Shown here in pieces: positions 1 through 7,600 of a DNA stretch of 8,619 nt. A model generated the notes under the pieces. It had not been told where the DNA came from. It made no database searches and saw only the letters and a list, made by a program, of their open reading frames with translations. This stretch comes from Chloroflexota bacterium (GTDB lineage Bacteria; Chloroflexota; Dehalococcoidia; Lucifugimonadales; JADFKI01). Every line of letters begins with the position of its first letter. The stretch's first letter is position 1. The stretch lies in the NCBI GenBank assembly GCA_022565015.1, contig JADFKI010000158.1, forward strand, positions 1-8,619, given 5' to 3'. Position numbers and translations under genes: made by a program.

Positions 1-2
1 AA

Positions 3-152
3 CGATACCAGAACAGTATCAGCCGCACCCCCATGGGACGCTACGGCCAGCCCGAAGACATCGCCTATGGAGTGCTGTTCCTCGCGTCGGACGAGTCTTC
101 TTACATGACTGGCAGCGAGCTAGTCATCGATGGCGGCTACACGGCCCAGTAG
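3..152 (+). CDS. SDR-family oxidoreductase, C-terminal fragment (start lies outside the window)
   Basis: The last 49 residues of a short-chain dehydrogenase/reductase are visible, open from the left edge to a TAG stop at 150-152. The tail reads PMGRYGQPEDIAYGVLFLAS followed by MTGSELVIDGGYTAQ, which is the classical SDR ending: the PxGRxGxPEDIA stretch, then the ASD..YMTG..L.VDGG motif. In SDRs this segment closes the substrate pocket and forms the last strand of the Rossmann core. The NAD(P)-binding TGxxxGxG motif and the catalytic Ser-Tyr-Lys lie upstream, outside the window, so cofactor and substrate cannot be judged. Sugar dehydrogenases of the non-phosphorylating L-rhamnose pathway are SDRs and an L-rhamnonate-dehydratase-like gene is nearby, but it is on the other strand, so a shared pathway is only a guess. 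The family call is secure; the specificity is unknown. Confidence 0.93.
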   Translation, partial: RYQNSISRTPMGRYGQPEDIAYGVLFLASDESSYMTGSELVIDGGYTAQ

Positions 153-171
153 CTGCATTTGAACAAACGAC

Positions 172-235
172 GGAGGAGAAGCACATGACAGCGCGAAATG
201 CCTCCCTATTTACCCGGCCTTCGGCTCCACCATGA
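172..235 (+). pseudogene. Aborted gene start after the SDR gene: strong RBS, ATG and a 16-codon frame
   Basis: A GGAGGAG Shine-Dalgarno at 172-178 lies six bases before an ATG at 185-187, an ideal start just 32 bases after the SDR stop. The frame ends after only 16 codons (MTARNASLFTRPSAPP) at TGA 233-235. That TGA overlaps a second ATG (ATGA, 232-235) opening an 11-codon frame in another register (MIANLHSEVKI). Read backwards, the second register gives PAFGST before that Met, so a single indel near 212 would join the two into a slightly longer peptide. I read this as the surviving first codons of a gene that followed the SDR gene and has been lost. A short leader peptide is an alternative. 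The family is not recognised. Confidence 0.3.
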
Positions 236-256
236 TCGCGAACCTCCACAGCGAAG

Positions 257-403
257 TCAAAATATAAAGGACATCCATTTTACTCTTCGCGACATCCGCA
301 GGTAGATGGGGTCTTCTAGATACCTGTTCAAGCTCCTGTTATAGATGTCCAGCTGCCGTACTGCCTCACCCTGGCTGGTCGATCTACAGGATCGAAGGGC
401 GAT
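257..403 (-). pseudogene. Possible gene remnant, 48-codon open frame without start codon
   Basis: The minus strand is open from 403 to TGA (257-259), bounded upstream by an in-frame TGA at 404-406. The translation includes GEAVRQLDIYNRSLNRYLED and then PIYLRMSRRVKWMSFIF, with charged and aromatic residues distributed as in a real protein end. No ATG or GTG lies near its beginning; the first Met is residue 37. It sits downstream of, and in the same direction as, the dehydratase gene. It may be the C-terminal scrap of a gene whose front was deleted, or chance. No family is recognised. Confidence 0.22.
379..395. repeat. Small inverted repeat (6-bp stem, 5-base loop)
   Basis: TCGATC and GATCGA flank the loop TACAG in a perfect 6-bp stem, located 45 bases beyond the dehydratase stop (minus direction). 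No T-tract follows on either strand, so it is not a typical intrinsic terminator. It could still be a 3' end structure of the dehydratase transcript. Confidence 0.3.
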
Positions 404-439
404 TCACGCCGACGATGCCATCTGAACCCAATTCATCAA

Positions 440-1618
440 CTAGACCGTTTTGTCCTCCAGCCACTCCTTAGTGATCTCCAGGCCGAAACCGGGCGCGTTG
501 CTGGGGGTCAGGTAACCATCCTTAATTACCGGCGTGCCAGGCAACACCACCATTTCTTCCAGGGGGACTCCCGGAGGGGCTACGCCCTCTGACCGTTCGC
601 CCCACGCGATGGCGGGCATGGCGTAAGACAGGTGCTGTCCGTAGGGGACGTTCATCCCGCCGTGGCTGATGACGCTTAGCCCGTAGGCCTCGGCGATGTG
701 GCAGATGCGTACGGATGCCGACATACCGCCCACCCAGTTGATGTCAGGTTGTAGAATGTCCACCAAGCCCTGGCTTGCGGCCTGCGCGAAGGGGTGTATG
801 GTGTACCAGTGCTCACCAGTGGCCAGGACCTGATCCGGCACTCGCTGACGCACCTTTGCGTAGCTCTCCATGTCCTCGGGCAGCACGTAGTCCTCCAGCC
901 ACTTGATTCGGTATGGCTTCAACGCCTCTACTAGCCGAACGATGTACTCCACATTCAGCGACATCCAACCGTCCACCATCAGCTCGACGTCATCGCCGAT
1001 CTGCTGTCGAGTGGCGGCCACGATCTCTGCGTCTCTGTTGATGCCTTCGATGCCGTCATCCGGGCCGTAGCGCAAGAAGAGCTTGACGGCCCTGAAGCCC
1101 AGCTCCAAGAACCAGTCAATACTGTTGGACGTGCCCCAGGAGAGATCAGTATTACTGGCATAGCAGAATATCTTGTCCTTTTGTGGACCGCCTAGGAGTT
1201 CGTAAACAGGCCTGCCCAAGAGCTTGCCCTTCAGGTCCCACAGGGCGTTGTCGACGGCGCTGATCGCATAGCTGGCCAAGCCAGCGGTGTGGTACGGTGA
1301 CGACACACGGCGCATGACGTCCCACAGCTTCTCGGTTGCCATGCAGTTCTGGCCTATGAGCACCGGTGCAAAGTGATCGTTGATGATGGCGTTGACGGGG
1401 TCGCCGTTGATAGTGACGCCCAAGCCCCAGGTGCCGTCCTCGGCGGTAACGACACAGGCGGTGCGTTTCCACTTGCTGGTCCAGTCTGTCCGGCGAAACT
1501 CCGGGTATCGGCGCATGGGGCTAATGAAGCCGTCCGTAGCCTGCTTCTCGACGCGAGGCTTCGTCGTGATGATCGGCGAAAGGTCGACCGTGACTGCGCG
1601 GATTTCCTTGATTTTCAT
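440..1618 (-). CDS. Mandelate racemase/enolase-superfamily dehydratase, L-rhamnonate dehydratase-like
   Basis: This is a 392-residue enzyme from the ATG at 1618. The frame stays open to a GTG at 1657 (405 residues), but only the ATG has a good ribosome site, AGGAG ten bases upstream, and the protein then starts MKIKEIRAVTVDL as enolase-superfamily members do. Numbered from the GTG, the superfamily residues are present: LWDLKGKLLGRPVYELLGG ending the N-terminal cap (about 139-157), K192 in VKLF, metal ligands D229 (MVDGW), E255 (WLED) and E282 (TGEHW), then D305 (QPDINW) and H332 (SHGG). The GPDDGIEGINRDAEIV and DGWMSLNVEY blocks closely match what I recall of E. coli RhmD, which dehydrates L-rhamnonate to 2-keto-3-deoxy-L-rhamnonate with Mg2+. 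The length also fits. Related sugar-acid dehydratases share these residues, so the substrate stays tentative. The protein should be cytoplasmic. The family is certain; the rhamnonate specificity is moderate. Confidence 0.9.
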   Translation of the reverse strand: MKIKEIRAVTVDLSPIITTKPRVEKQATDGFISPMRRYPEFRRTDWTSKWKRTACVVTAEDGTWGLGVTINGDPVNAIINDHFAPVLIGQNCMATEKLWDVMRRVSSPYHTAGLASYAISAVDNALWDLKGKLLGRPVYELLGGPQKDKIFCYASNTDLSWGTSNSIDWFLELGFRAVKLFLRYGPDDGIEGINRDAEIVAATRQQIGDDVELMVDGWMSLNVEYIVRLVEALKPYRIKWLEDYVLPEDMESYAKVRQRVPDQVLATGEHWYTIHPFAQAASQGLVDILQPDINWVGGMSASVRICHIAEAYGLSVISHGGMNVPYGQHLSYAMPAIAWGERSEGVAPPGVPLEEMVVLPGTPVIKDGYLTPSNAPGFGLEITKEWLEDKTV

Positions 1619-1662
1619 GATCGGCGCGCTCCTGGGACAGGGATTGATTGCTTCCACGGAGT

Positions 1663-1689
1663 GTCTTACCAGAAAGCGCTACGTGTCAA
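1663..1689 (-). promoter_or_regulatory. Candidate sigma-70-type promoter of the dehydratase gene
   Basis: On the minus strand a perfect TTGACA -35 box (1684-1689) is followed, after 15 bases, by TAAGAC (1663-1668), a weak -10 box matching TATAAT at three of six positions. Transcription would begin near 1656, leaving a leader of about 38 bases before the ATG at 1618. That would also exclude the alternative GTG start at 1657. The spacing is short and the -10 poor, so this is only a candidate. Confidence 0.35.
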
Positions 1690-1713
1690 GGTCTGCCGAA
1701 GGCAAGCAACTAG

Positions 1714-2029
1714 GCAAACTGTCTGCGATGCTCCGGTCATCAGCGACTTCCTTGGTATGAGGTAGTGCTGTACTCTGTTCTTCGTGAAGAGACTCAGTTT
1801 CTAAATCGGGGATGCGGCGACATTCAAAAGGTATTTGGAGCGACGATATCATGAGACATCGAAGTAGAGGCTTTCCCGGGATAGGAAGCAGTCATCTATT
1901 ACACCTCGGTCCCTCAGGAGGCCGTCAACAGGCCAGCACTACTAGCATTAGTCCTCGATAGGATCAATGCACGCATCAACCCGGCTACCCATCTTACGAT
2001 CAACATGACGTTCCCCCAGAGGAGGGCAA
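1714..2029 (+). other. Divergent intergenic region with a possible decayed open frame
   Basis: No intact gene lies between the dehydratase and the flavoprotein. One plus-strand register is unusually open: 1714-1851, then a TGA (1852-1854), nine codons (DIEVEAFPG), a TAG (1882-1884), and open again from 1885 into the next gene. The last part contains EAVIYYTSVPQEAVNRPALL followed by ALVLDRINARINPATHLTIN, which has protein-like composition but no plausible start codon. It may be a pseudogene with two in-frame stops, or chance. I see no clear promoter for the downstream gene. Confidence 0.2.
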
Positions 2030-3586
2030 GTGGTTCAAAATCAATACGACGCGATCATAATCGGAGCGGGCCACAATGGCCTTGTCACAGCCGGCTACCT
2101 GTCCAAGGATGGCTTATCAGTCCTGGTGCTGGAGCGGCTGGACAAGGTGGGCGGCGCATGCACTACCGATGAGATATTTCCAGGTTTCCACGGCCCCATG
2201 TGTGCCTACATCTGCTACATGCTCCACGGCAGGGTCATCGACGACCTGCACCTGAGGGATCACGGCCTGGAAATAACTCCTCTTGGCGACGCGGGCCAAG
2301 GTTCCCGACGTATTCACCCCTTCCCCGATGGGACGTATCTGGGTGGCCCCGATATCAAGAGCGACTACGACATGGCCGAGCAGCTTCGTCAGTTCTCCAA
2401 GGCTGACGCTCAATCCTATTCCGACTGGCTCTCGTTCTGGGAACAGGCGGCTGGCATCCTGTATCCATATTTCCTCACGGAGCCGCCCACGATAGCAGAA
2501 CTGATGGAGGGCGTACGGGGCACTCGACAGGAAAAAGTCCTGGAGAAGATGCTCACGCATAGCCTGCTTGACATTGTGGACGAGTACTTTGAGGACGACC
2601 GGGTAAAGGCCTTTTGCCTTGGCATACCTGAGTCGGACCCAAGCGCCCCTGGAAGCATCATGAGCAACGCATATTTCCGCACCAGCCAGTTCGGCCGCGA
2701 CGAGGACAGGGGGATCCCCAAGGGAGGCATGGGATCCATAACCAGGTCCCTGGCGGATTCGGCCATGGGCTCAGGCGCAGAGATAAGAACGGGGACGCTT
2801 GTGAAGGAGGTGATCGTCGAAGACGGCGAAGCCAAGGGAGTCCGGCTGTCCAGCGGGGAGGAGGTATACAGCTTTATCGTGGTGTCGAACGCAGACCCCA
2901 AACGAACCTTCTCCACCCTCGTAAAGCCTGAAGACGCGGGCGAGGCTCTTTTTGCAAAGGCCAAGAACTGGAAGACGCAGGCCGGCTGTGTTAAATTCCT
3001 GGCAGCCCTGAAGGAACCGCCCGACTTCTCGCGATACCTTGGCGACAATTATGACCGCAATTCCGTCGTGAATGTCAATATCTGCCCCTCGGTCGAATAT
3101 TTCCAGCGGAGTTGGGACGACTGTAAGAGAGGCAGGCCATCTAGCAGCCCCCTCATGCACATCCAGATGCCTTCACTCGTTGACCCCTCGCTGTCACCGA
3201 AAGGCAGCGTCATGATGTCTAACTGGGTGCTTTACTATCCGCCCAAGATCAAAGACGGTTCGTGGGAATCCGCCCGGTCTGAAGTGGGCGAGCGGATAAT
3301 CGACGGCCTAACCGAGTACGCTCCCAACTTCCGCGAGAGCCTGATCGACTGGTCCTTACAGACGCCGGAAGATATAGAGACCCGAGTCGGGCTAACCGGC
3401 GGCAACATCCGGCACGGCGACATGATTCCGCAGCAGATGCTGTCTAACCGCTTTCCTTATAAAACGTCGATACGGAACTTCTACCTGTGTGGAGCGGGGA
3501 CTCATCCGGGCGGAGAGGTGACTGGTGCTCCCGGACACAACGCCGCTCATGCCATTCTAAGGGAACTGGAGCGAAGGGCGGTGTAG
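2030..3586 (+). CDS. FAD-dependent oxidoreductase, PYROXD2/phytoene-dehydrogenase-like family
   Basis: This is a complete 518-residue flavoprotein. It begins at a GTG (2030) with GGAGG at 2021-2025 four bases upstream, and the mature chain opens directly with the first beta strand, supporting this start. The dinucleotide-binding motif is YDAIIIGAGHNGLVTAGYLS (residues 6-25), followed by VLVLERLDKVGGACTT (31-46), where E35 should hold the FAD ribose. The C-terminal FAD signature is FYLCGAGTHPGGEVTGAPGH (484-503) with the NAAHAIL helix after it. This GTHPGG ending and the length of just over 500 residues are typical of the PYROXD2 branch of the CrtI-like amine oxidase/desaturase superfamily (COG1233), whose substrates are mostly unknown. 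No signal peptide or membrane segment is seen, so it is probably cytosolic. No carotenoid gene is nearby, which argues against a phytoene desaturase role. The family is certain; the substrate is unknown. Confidence 0.92.
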   Translation: MVQNQYDAIIIGAGHNGLVTAGYLSKDGLSVLVLERLDKVGGACTTDEIFPGFHGPMCAYICYMLHGRVIDDLHLRDHGLEITPLGDAGQGSRRIHPFPDGTYLGGPDIKSDYDMAEQLRQFSKADAQSYSDWLSFWEQAAGILYPYFLTEPPTIAELMEGVRGTRQEKVLEKMLTHSLLDIVDEYFEDDRVKAFCLGIPESDPSAPGSIMSNAYFRTSQFGRDEDRGIPKGGMGSITRSLADSAMGSGAEIRTGTLVKEVIVEDGEAKGVRLSSGEEVYSFIVVSNADPKRTFSTLVKPEDAGEALFAKAKNWKTQAGCVKFLAALKEPPDFSRYLGDNYDRNSVVNVNICPSVEYFQRSWDDCKRGRPSSSPLMHIQMPSLVDPSLSPKGSVMMSNWVLYYPPKIKDGSWESARSEVGERIIDGLTEYAPNFRESLIDWSLQTPEDIETRVGLTGGNIRHGDMIPQQMLSNRFPYKTSIRNFYLCGAGTHPGGEVTGAPGHNAAHAILRELERRAV

Positions 3587-4427
3587 CGGTCCGAGTCGTC
3601 GCTACCGTGGTCATGCTAAATCCCACATTGCACCACGTCTTGTTGGCTGTCAGCACGAATGGGACAGATTGTTCCCGGTACCCTCCTTCAAGAGCTTCGA
3701 CGTTTTGAACGCCTTCGGTATAGATCCACTGTGTACATCCCTCCAAGCATTCATTAATAGCTTGGCAGGAAAGCCTCGGACGGTAGACTTTTACGCCGCC
3801 CAAGGGAGAGTATGATTGCTCCTTATAAATATGTAATCCCATATTCTCCGGCAGGAATGGCTTGTTTGGATCCCGCGACCCAATGCGAGCTCGATATAGT
3901 TTCGTCCCCTCTTCTAGAACGGTCGCGATCTCATCCAATAGGATTGGAAGCCAGGAGGCGGGGTCGAGGATATCATCTGGTCTTTGGTCGTGTAAGTTGT
4001 GCAGCACGAAGCGTCTTCGAGTCTTAATATGCTTTACAAATTCATCCCAGGCACGTTCGTAATAAATTTCGCGGCTATCAGAATAGCGCCAATATTCGTC
4101 TATGACGGGCGCCCCTGTGTCTCGATCCATTGGATCAATATTGCCATTGAGGATCTCGTCCAATAACTCTTGGCGCTTGTCTGGGTCTAGGTGGTTCTCT
4201 GAGAAAATCTGCCAGTCGGAGTCCATGAGGTCGGAGAGCCAATCTCCGGATAGTGAGTTGGTAGGCGCATACAGATGCATGAGTGGTTCAAACATGCCCT
4301 CCAGCTCAAACGCCATAACGCAAGCTACATCTGTCGAATCACAGTAGTCACAGTCGCCCTTTTTACCTTCAGACCGGATATGTTCTCGGAGCGAGTCGTC
4401 AGTAAAACACTTAGTGCAACACAACAT
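3444..4427 (-). CDS. HEPN/RES N-terminal domain protein with a truncated RES toxin domain, probably broken
   Basis: The 327-residue frame starts at ATG 4427 behind a GGGGGA ribosome site. Its front matches the domain found before RES domains: paired cysteines C4-x2-C7 and C26-x2-C29 (probably zinc-binding), then the helical FELEGMFEPLMHLYAP (40-55) and DWLSDLMDSDWQIFSE (62-77) blocks. RES domains are ADP-ribosyl-transferase-like toxins that destroy or use NAD+. The first RES motif is present at 176-197 (KLYRARIGSRD..PFLPENMG), but the expected proline-rich step, the GR.NP..I..LYLA strand and the following Glu never appear in any frame. From about residue 198 (position 3836) the sequence is unrecognised, and residues 282-327 are antisense to the flavoprotein gene. 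The gene is visibly poorer in GC than its neighbours, suggesting transfer. I infer that a rearrangement removed most of the RES domain, leaving no active toxin. No antitoxin gene is adjacent. The true gene may end elsewhere. Confidence 0.7.
   Translation of the reverse strand: MLCCTKCFTDDSLREHIRSEGKKGDCDYCDSTDVACVMAFELEGMFEPLMHLYAPTNSLSGDWLSDLMDSDWQIFSENHLDPDKRQELLDEILNGNIDPMDRDTGAPVIDEYWRYSDSREIYYERAWDEFVKHIKTRRRFVLHNLHDQRPDDILDPASWLPILLDEIATVLEEGTKLYRARIGSRDPNKPFLPENMGLHIYKEQSYSPLGGVKVYRPRLSCQAINECLEGCTQWIYTEGVQNVEALEGGYREQSVPFVLTANKTWCNVGFSMTTVATTRTATPPFAPVPLEWHERRCVREHQSPLRPDESPLHTGRSSVSTFYKESG
3583..3605 (+). terminator. Hairpin over the flavoprotein stop codon, possible terminator
   Basis: GTAGCG (3583-3588) and CGCTAC (3600-3605) form a perfect 6-bp stem with an 11-base loop, and the TAG stop (3584-3586) lies inside the first arm. 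No T-run follows, so factor-independent termination is doubtful. It is the only strong structure immediately after the gene. Confidence 0.25.
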
Positions 4428-4444
4428 ACAGTTCCCCCGATCAG

Positions 4445-4461
4445 GCGCTCCTCTTCAGCGC
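4445..4461 (-). repeat. Hairpin in the leader of the HEPN/RES gene
   Basis: On the minus strand GCGCT, a 7-base purine-rich loop (GAAGAGG) and AGCGC form a 5-bp stem, 17 bases upstream of the ATG at 4427. It could influence translation. The surrounding gap (4428-4635) otherwise shows no clear promoter, and no terminator for the protease gene that ends at 4636. Confidence 0.25.
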
Positions 4462-4635
4462 AGGGGTGTCACCTTTTATGGCACATACTTCGGCACAATC
4501 CGGGTTGACTAGCGTTCAAATTGGGTCTGCTTTTGCTACGATGCCGTCAGTCCCAGAATTTCGGCACTAGCATCGTCAAACATCGATCTCTATATTCGGC
4601 TACGTCAGGCCCCCGGTGTAGCAGCCGAGGCAGCC

Positions 4636-7600
4636 CTAAGGGACGGCAGTGATCACGGAGATGGCACTCACCAAGGGTATGCCGGTTACGCTGACAAAAT
4701 CGATGTTCATCTGGCCGTCTGCAACGGTGGAGGTGAACGCCTCGGTGTAAGCCATATACGTCCCACCGGCCAGGGCCGCGACATCGATGTCGTCCAGTAC
4801 AACTACCCCTTCGACGATTACGTCAAATAGCTGTCCCTCGAAGATGGTAGTGAAGTACAGCGTTACGTCATAGTCACCCGACGGAAGGTTGTCGAAGACG
4901 TAGCTGAACGAGCTAGCGTCTGCCCTCAGGGTGCCATAGAGGCCATCATCGGTAGTGCCGGAGATAGCGCCAATGGGGCCATGTCCGGCGCCGCCAACGA
5001 ATCCGGAGTCGCCGACCACGAATGGTTTGTCGGCCACAAACAGGTCGCCGTTGAAATCAGTGAAATCCGAGAATACGTCGCCGCCGGCGTTGATTCGCAG
5101 CTCAACGGCGGGAGCGGTCCCTTCACCTGTAAGGGGAACGATCAGCAAACCTGTGTCTGGATCGTTGCTGGTGATATTCAGGTTTCCATTCTGGACACCG
5201 GCTACCGTGGGGCTGAAGCGCACAGTCACGTCCTGGGAACCGCCGGGGACGATCGTGAACGGCGGAGTGGGGGCGACAATGAAAAACGCTGCGTTCGTCG
5301 TCTGCAGATTGCTCACGTCCAGGTCGGCGCCCCCGACGTTGGAGACGGTGACGGTCTGGTCGCCGGAACCTCCCACCGTTACCTGTCCGAAATCAACCGT
5401 CGCAGGGAGCACGGAGATGTCCGGTTCAACGGCGATCGCCACAGTGACGACGAAGGCCTGGGTGTCGAACAGCGAGCCCGCATCCGTTGCCCGTACGGTC
5501 ACGTCGTTGAGTCCCACCTGCGAGTTGTCGGGCGTCCACTGGACCAGGCCGGTGACCGCGTCTATGGTCATGCCCGGAGGGGACACGTCCAGCGAGAAGG
5601 TGAGGGTGTCGCCTACGTCGGGGTCGGTGGCGTCCACATCGTAGGAGTAGAGCAGGTCCTGGGTGGCGGTGGTTACAGCCGCCGAAGTGATCTGCGGTGC
5701 GTCGTTCACGTTGGCCACGGTGACGACGAAGGCCTGGGTGTCGAACAGCAGGCCCGCATCCGTTACCCGCACGGTCACGTCGTTGGGTCCTACCTGCGAG
5801 TTGTCGGGCGTCCACTCCACCAGGCCGGTGACCGCGTCTATGGTCATGCCCGCAGGGGCCACGTCCAGCGAGAAGGTGAGGGTGTCGCCTGCGTCGGGGT
5901 CAGTGGCGTCCACGTCGTAGGAGTAGAGCAGGTTCTGGGTGGCCGTGGTCATAGCCGACGAGGTGATCTGCGGTGCGTCGTTAACGTTGGCCACGGTGAG
6001 AGTCACATTTCGCGACGTGTTGCCCAAACCATTGGTAACGTTAGTGAAAGTCACCGTGTCATTGTAGTTGCCTGGCGTCAGACTATTGGCATTGCTATTG
6101 ATGGACACCGTCACCGTGTCGCTTGCGCCTGCCGACAAAAATCCGGCGACGGAGAAAGGGCTTACCCAGTTTTGTGTCTTGGAAAATGTCCAATCTATGC
6201 CCGTGCCGCCTGTGTTAGTTACTGTGTATTGTTGACTTTGTGGGCTGAATGGTCCTCCCTGCGGTCCGGAAGATTCCAAACCCTCTAAGGGTGTTACGTC
6301 CATGGTGCCTTGAGAAGGCAGAACTGTGAGAGTCACATTTCTCGACGTGTTGCCCAGACCATTGGTAACGTTAGTGAAAGTCACGATATCGTTGTAGTTT
6401 CCTGGCGTCAGACTATTGGCATTGCTATTGATGGACACTGTCACCGTGTCGCTTGCGCCTGCCGACAAAAATCCGGCGACAGAGAGAGGGCTTACCCAGT
6501 TTTGCGTTTTGGAAAGTGTCCAATCTATGCCCGTGCTGCCTGTGTTAGTTACCGTGTATTCTTGACTTGGTGGGCTGAATGGGCCTCCCTGTGGTCCGGA
6601 AGATTCCAAATCCCCTAAGGGGGTTACATCCAGGGTGCCTTGAGGAGGCACAACGGTCGAGACAGCGTTGAACGCGTTGACGCGGCCCGCGCCCAGGAGA
6701 CCCACGAATCCGGGGTTCAGCGCGTCGATATTTTCGGACGAGTCGAAAAGGGCCTGCTTTACGTCCGCGGCGGCGAGGCCGGGATTCCTGGACCATATCA
6801 GTGCGGCTACTGCCAGTGCGTTCGGGCTCGCCATGGACGTGCCGTCCAAGACCGCGACGTAGTCTGTCCCTGGATCGCTCGAAACATGGTACAGGCTCAG
6901 TATGGAGGTACCCGGGGCGGCAATATCGACCCATGAGCCGAAGTCGGAAAGGGAGGACTTGCCGTCTACCTCATCAGTGGATGCGACGCTTATCACGTCA
7001 GAGCGGGTGCCGAGGTAGGGAGGGGTGTCCGAGTTGCCATTGCCCGCAGCATTAAAGAATAATCCTCCGCTAGCCGTAAAGAAGTCCATTGCGGCGGCGA
7101 TTCCGCCGGTGTTGGAAGAGCCCCACGATCCGTTCGCGAGGGTCGCGCCGTTTTCCACTGCGTAGACCAGGGCCTGCGCCGCGAAGTCCATGCCGACGAA
7201 GGCGCCGTTTGGTGCGGACCAGCCTATCCTGAGAGACATTATTTTGACGCCGTTACCTGCGGCCTCCAGAGTGCCGTTTCCCCAGCCACCGGCAGCGCTG
7301 GCCGTAGCATAGCCGTTGTTATTCAGCGCCCCAATTATCCCCGCGACATGCGTGCCGTGGCCGTCAAAGTCACGAGGGTCGTTATCTTCAGTAGAGCAGT
7401 CTTCGCCAGGCGAGCAAGGGACAATTCCGTCCACGAAGTCCCAGCCGAGCTCGTCGTCTTCATAGCCGTTTCCATCGTCGTCGAAACCCGCAATGCCGTT
7501 CATTTCCGCCAAATTGACCCAGACGTTGCCGTCCACGTTAGTGGGATCGGCGAAACTCGCGTTAGCCCCGCCAAGGTCTTTGTGGAAGTAGCGAACGCCG

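Noticed and set aside
1373..1765. Plus-strand open frames of 126-130 codons over the dehydratase start
   Set aside because: They are antisense to conserved enolase-superfamily N-terminal sequence and have no ribosome sites or recognisable domains.
2416..3160. Minus-strand open frames of 210 and 129 codons inside the flavoprotein gene
   Set aside because: They are antisense shadows of a well-conserved full-length FAD enzyme, with no family features.
4600..4645. GC-rich sequence after the protease stop as a terminator
   Set aside because: It contains direct GGCTGC repeats and only 3-bp self-complementarity, with no stable stem or T-run.
5426..5815. 129-codon minus-strand frame in another register of the repeats
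   Set aside because: Its Arg/His/Gly-rich translation is a shadow of the He_PIG repeats, which are clearly coding in the protease frame.
4981..6288. 435-codon plus-strand open frame (and shorter ones at 4955-5644, 5663-5920, 6310-6618)
   Set aside because: They lie antisense to the protease repeats and are open only because the repeats lack stops in that register. The translations are His/Gly/Arg-rich and repeat along with the modules; the minus strand carries real domains.
5440..6654. Regular repeats as a possible CRISPR array
   Set aside because: The units are 276 and 330 bp, contiguous without spacers, and in frame within a protein.
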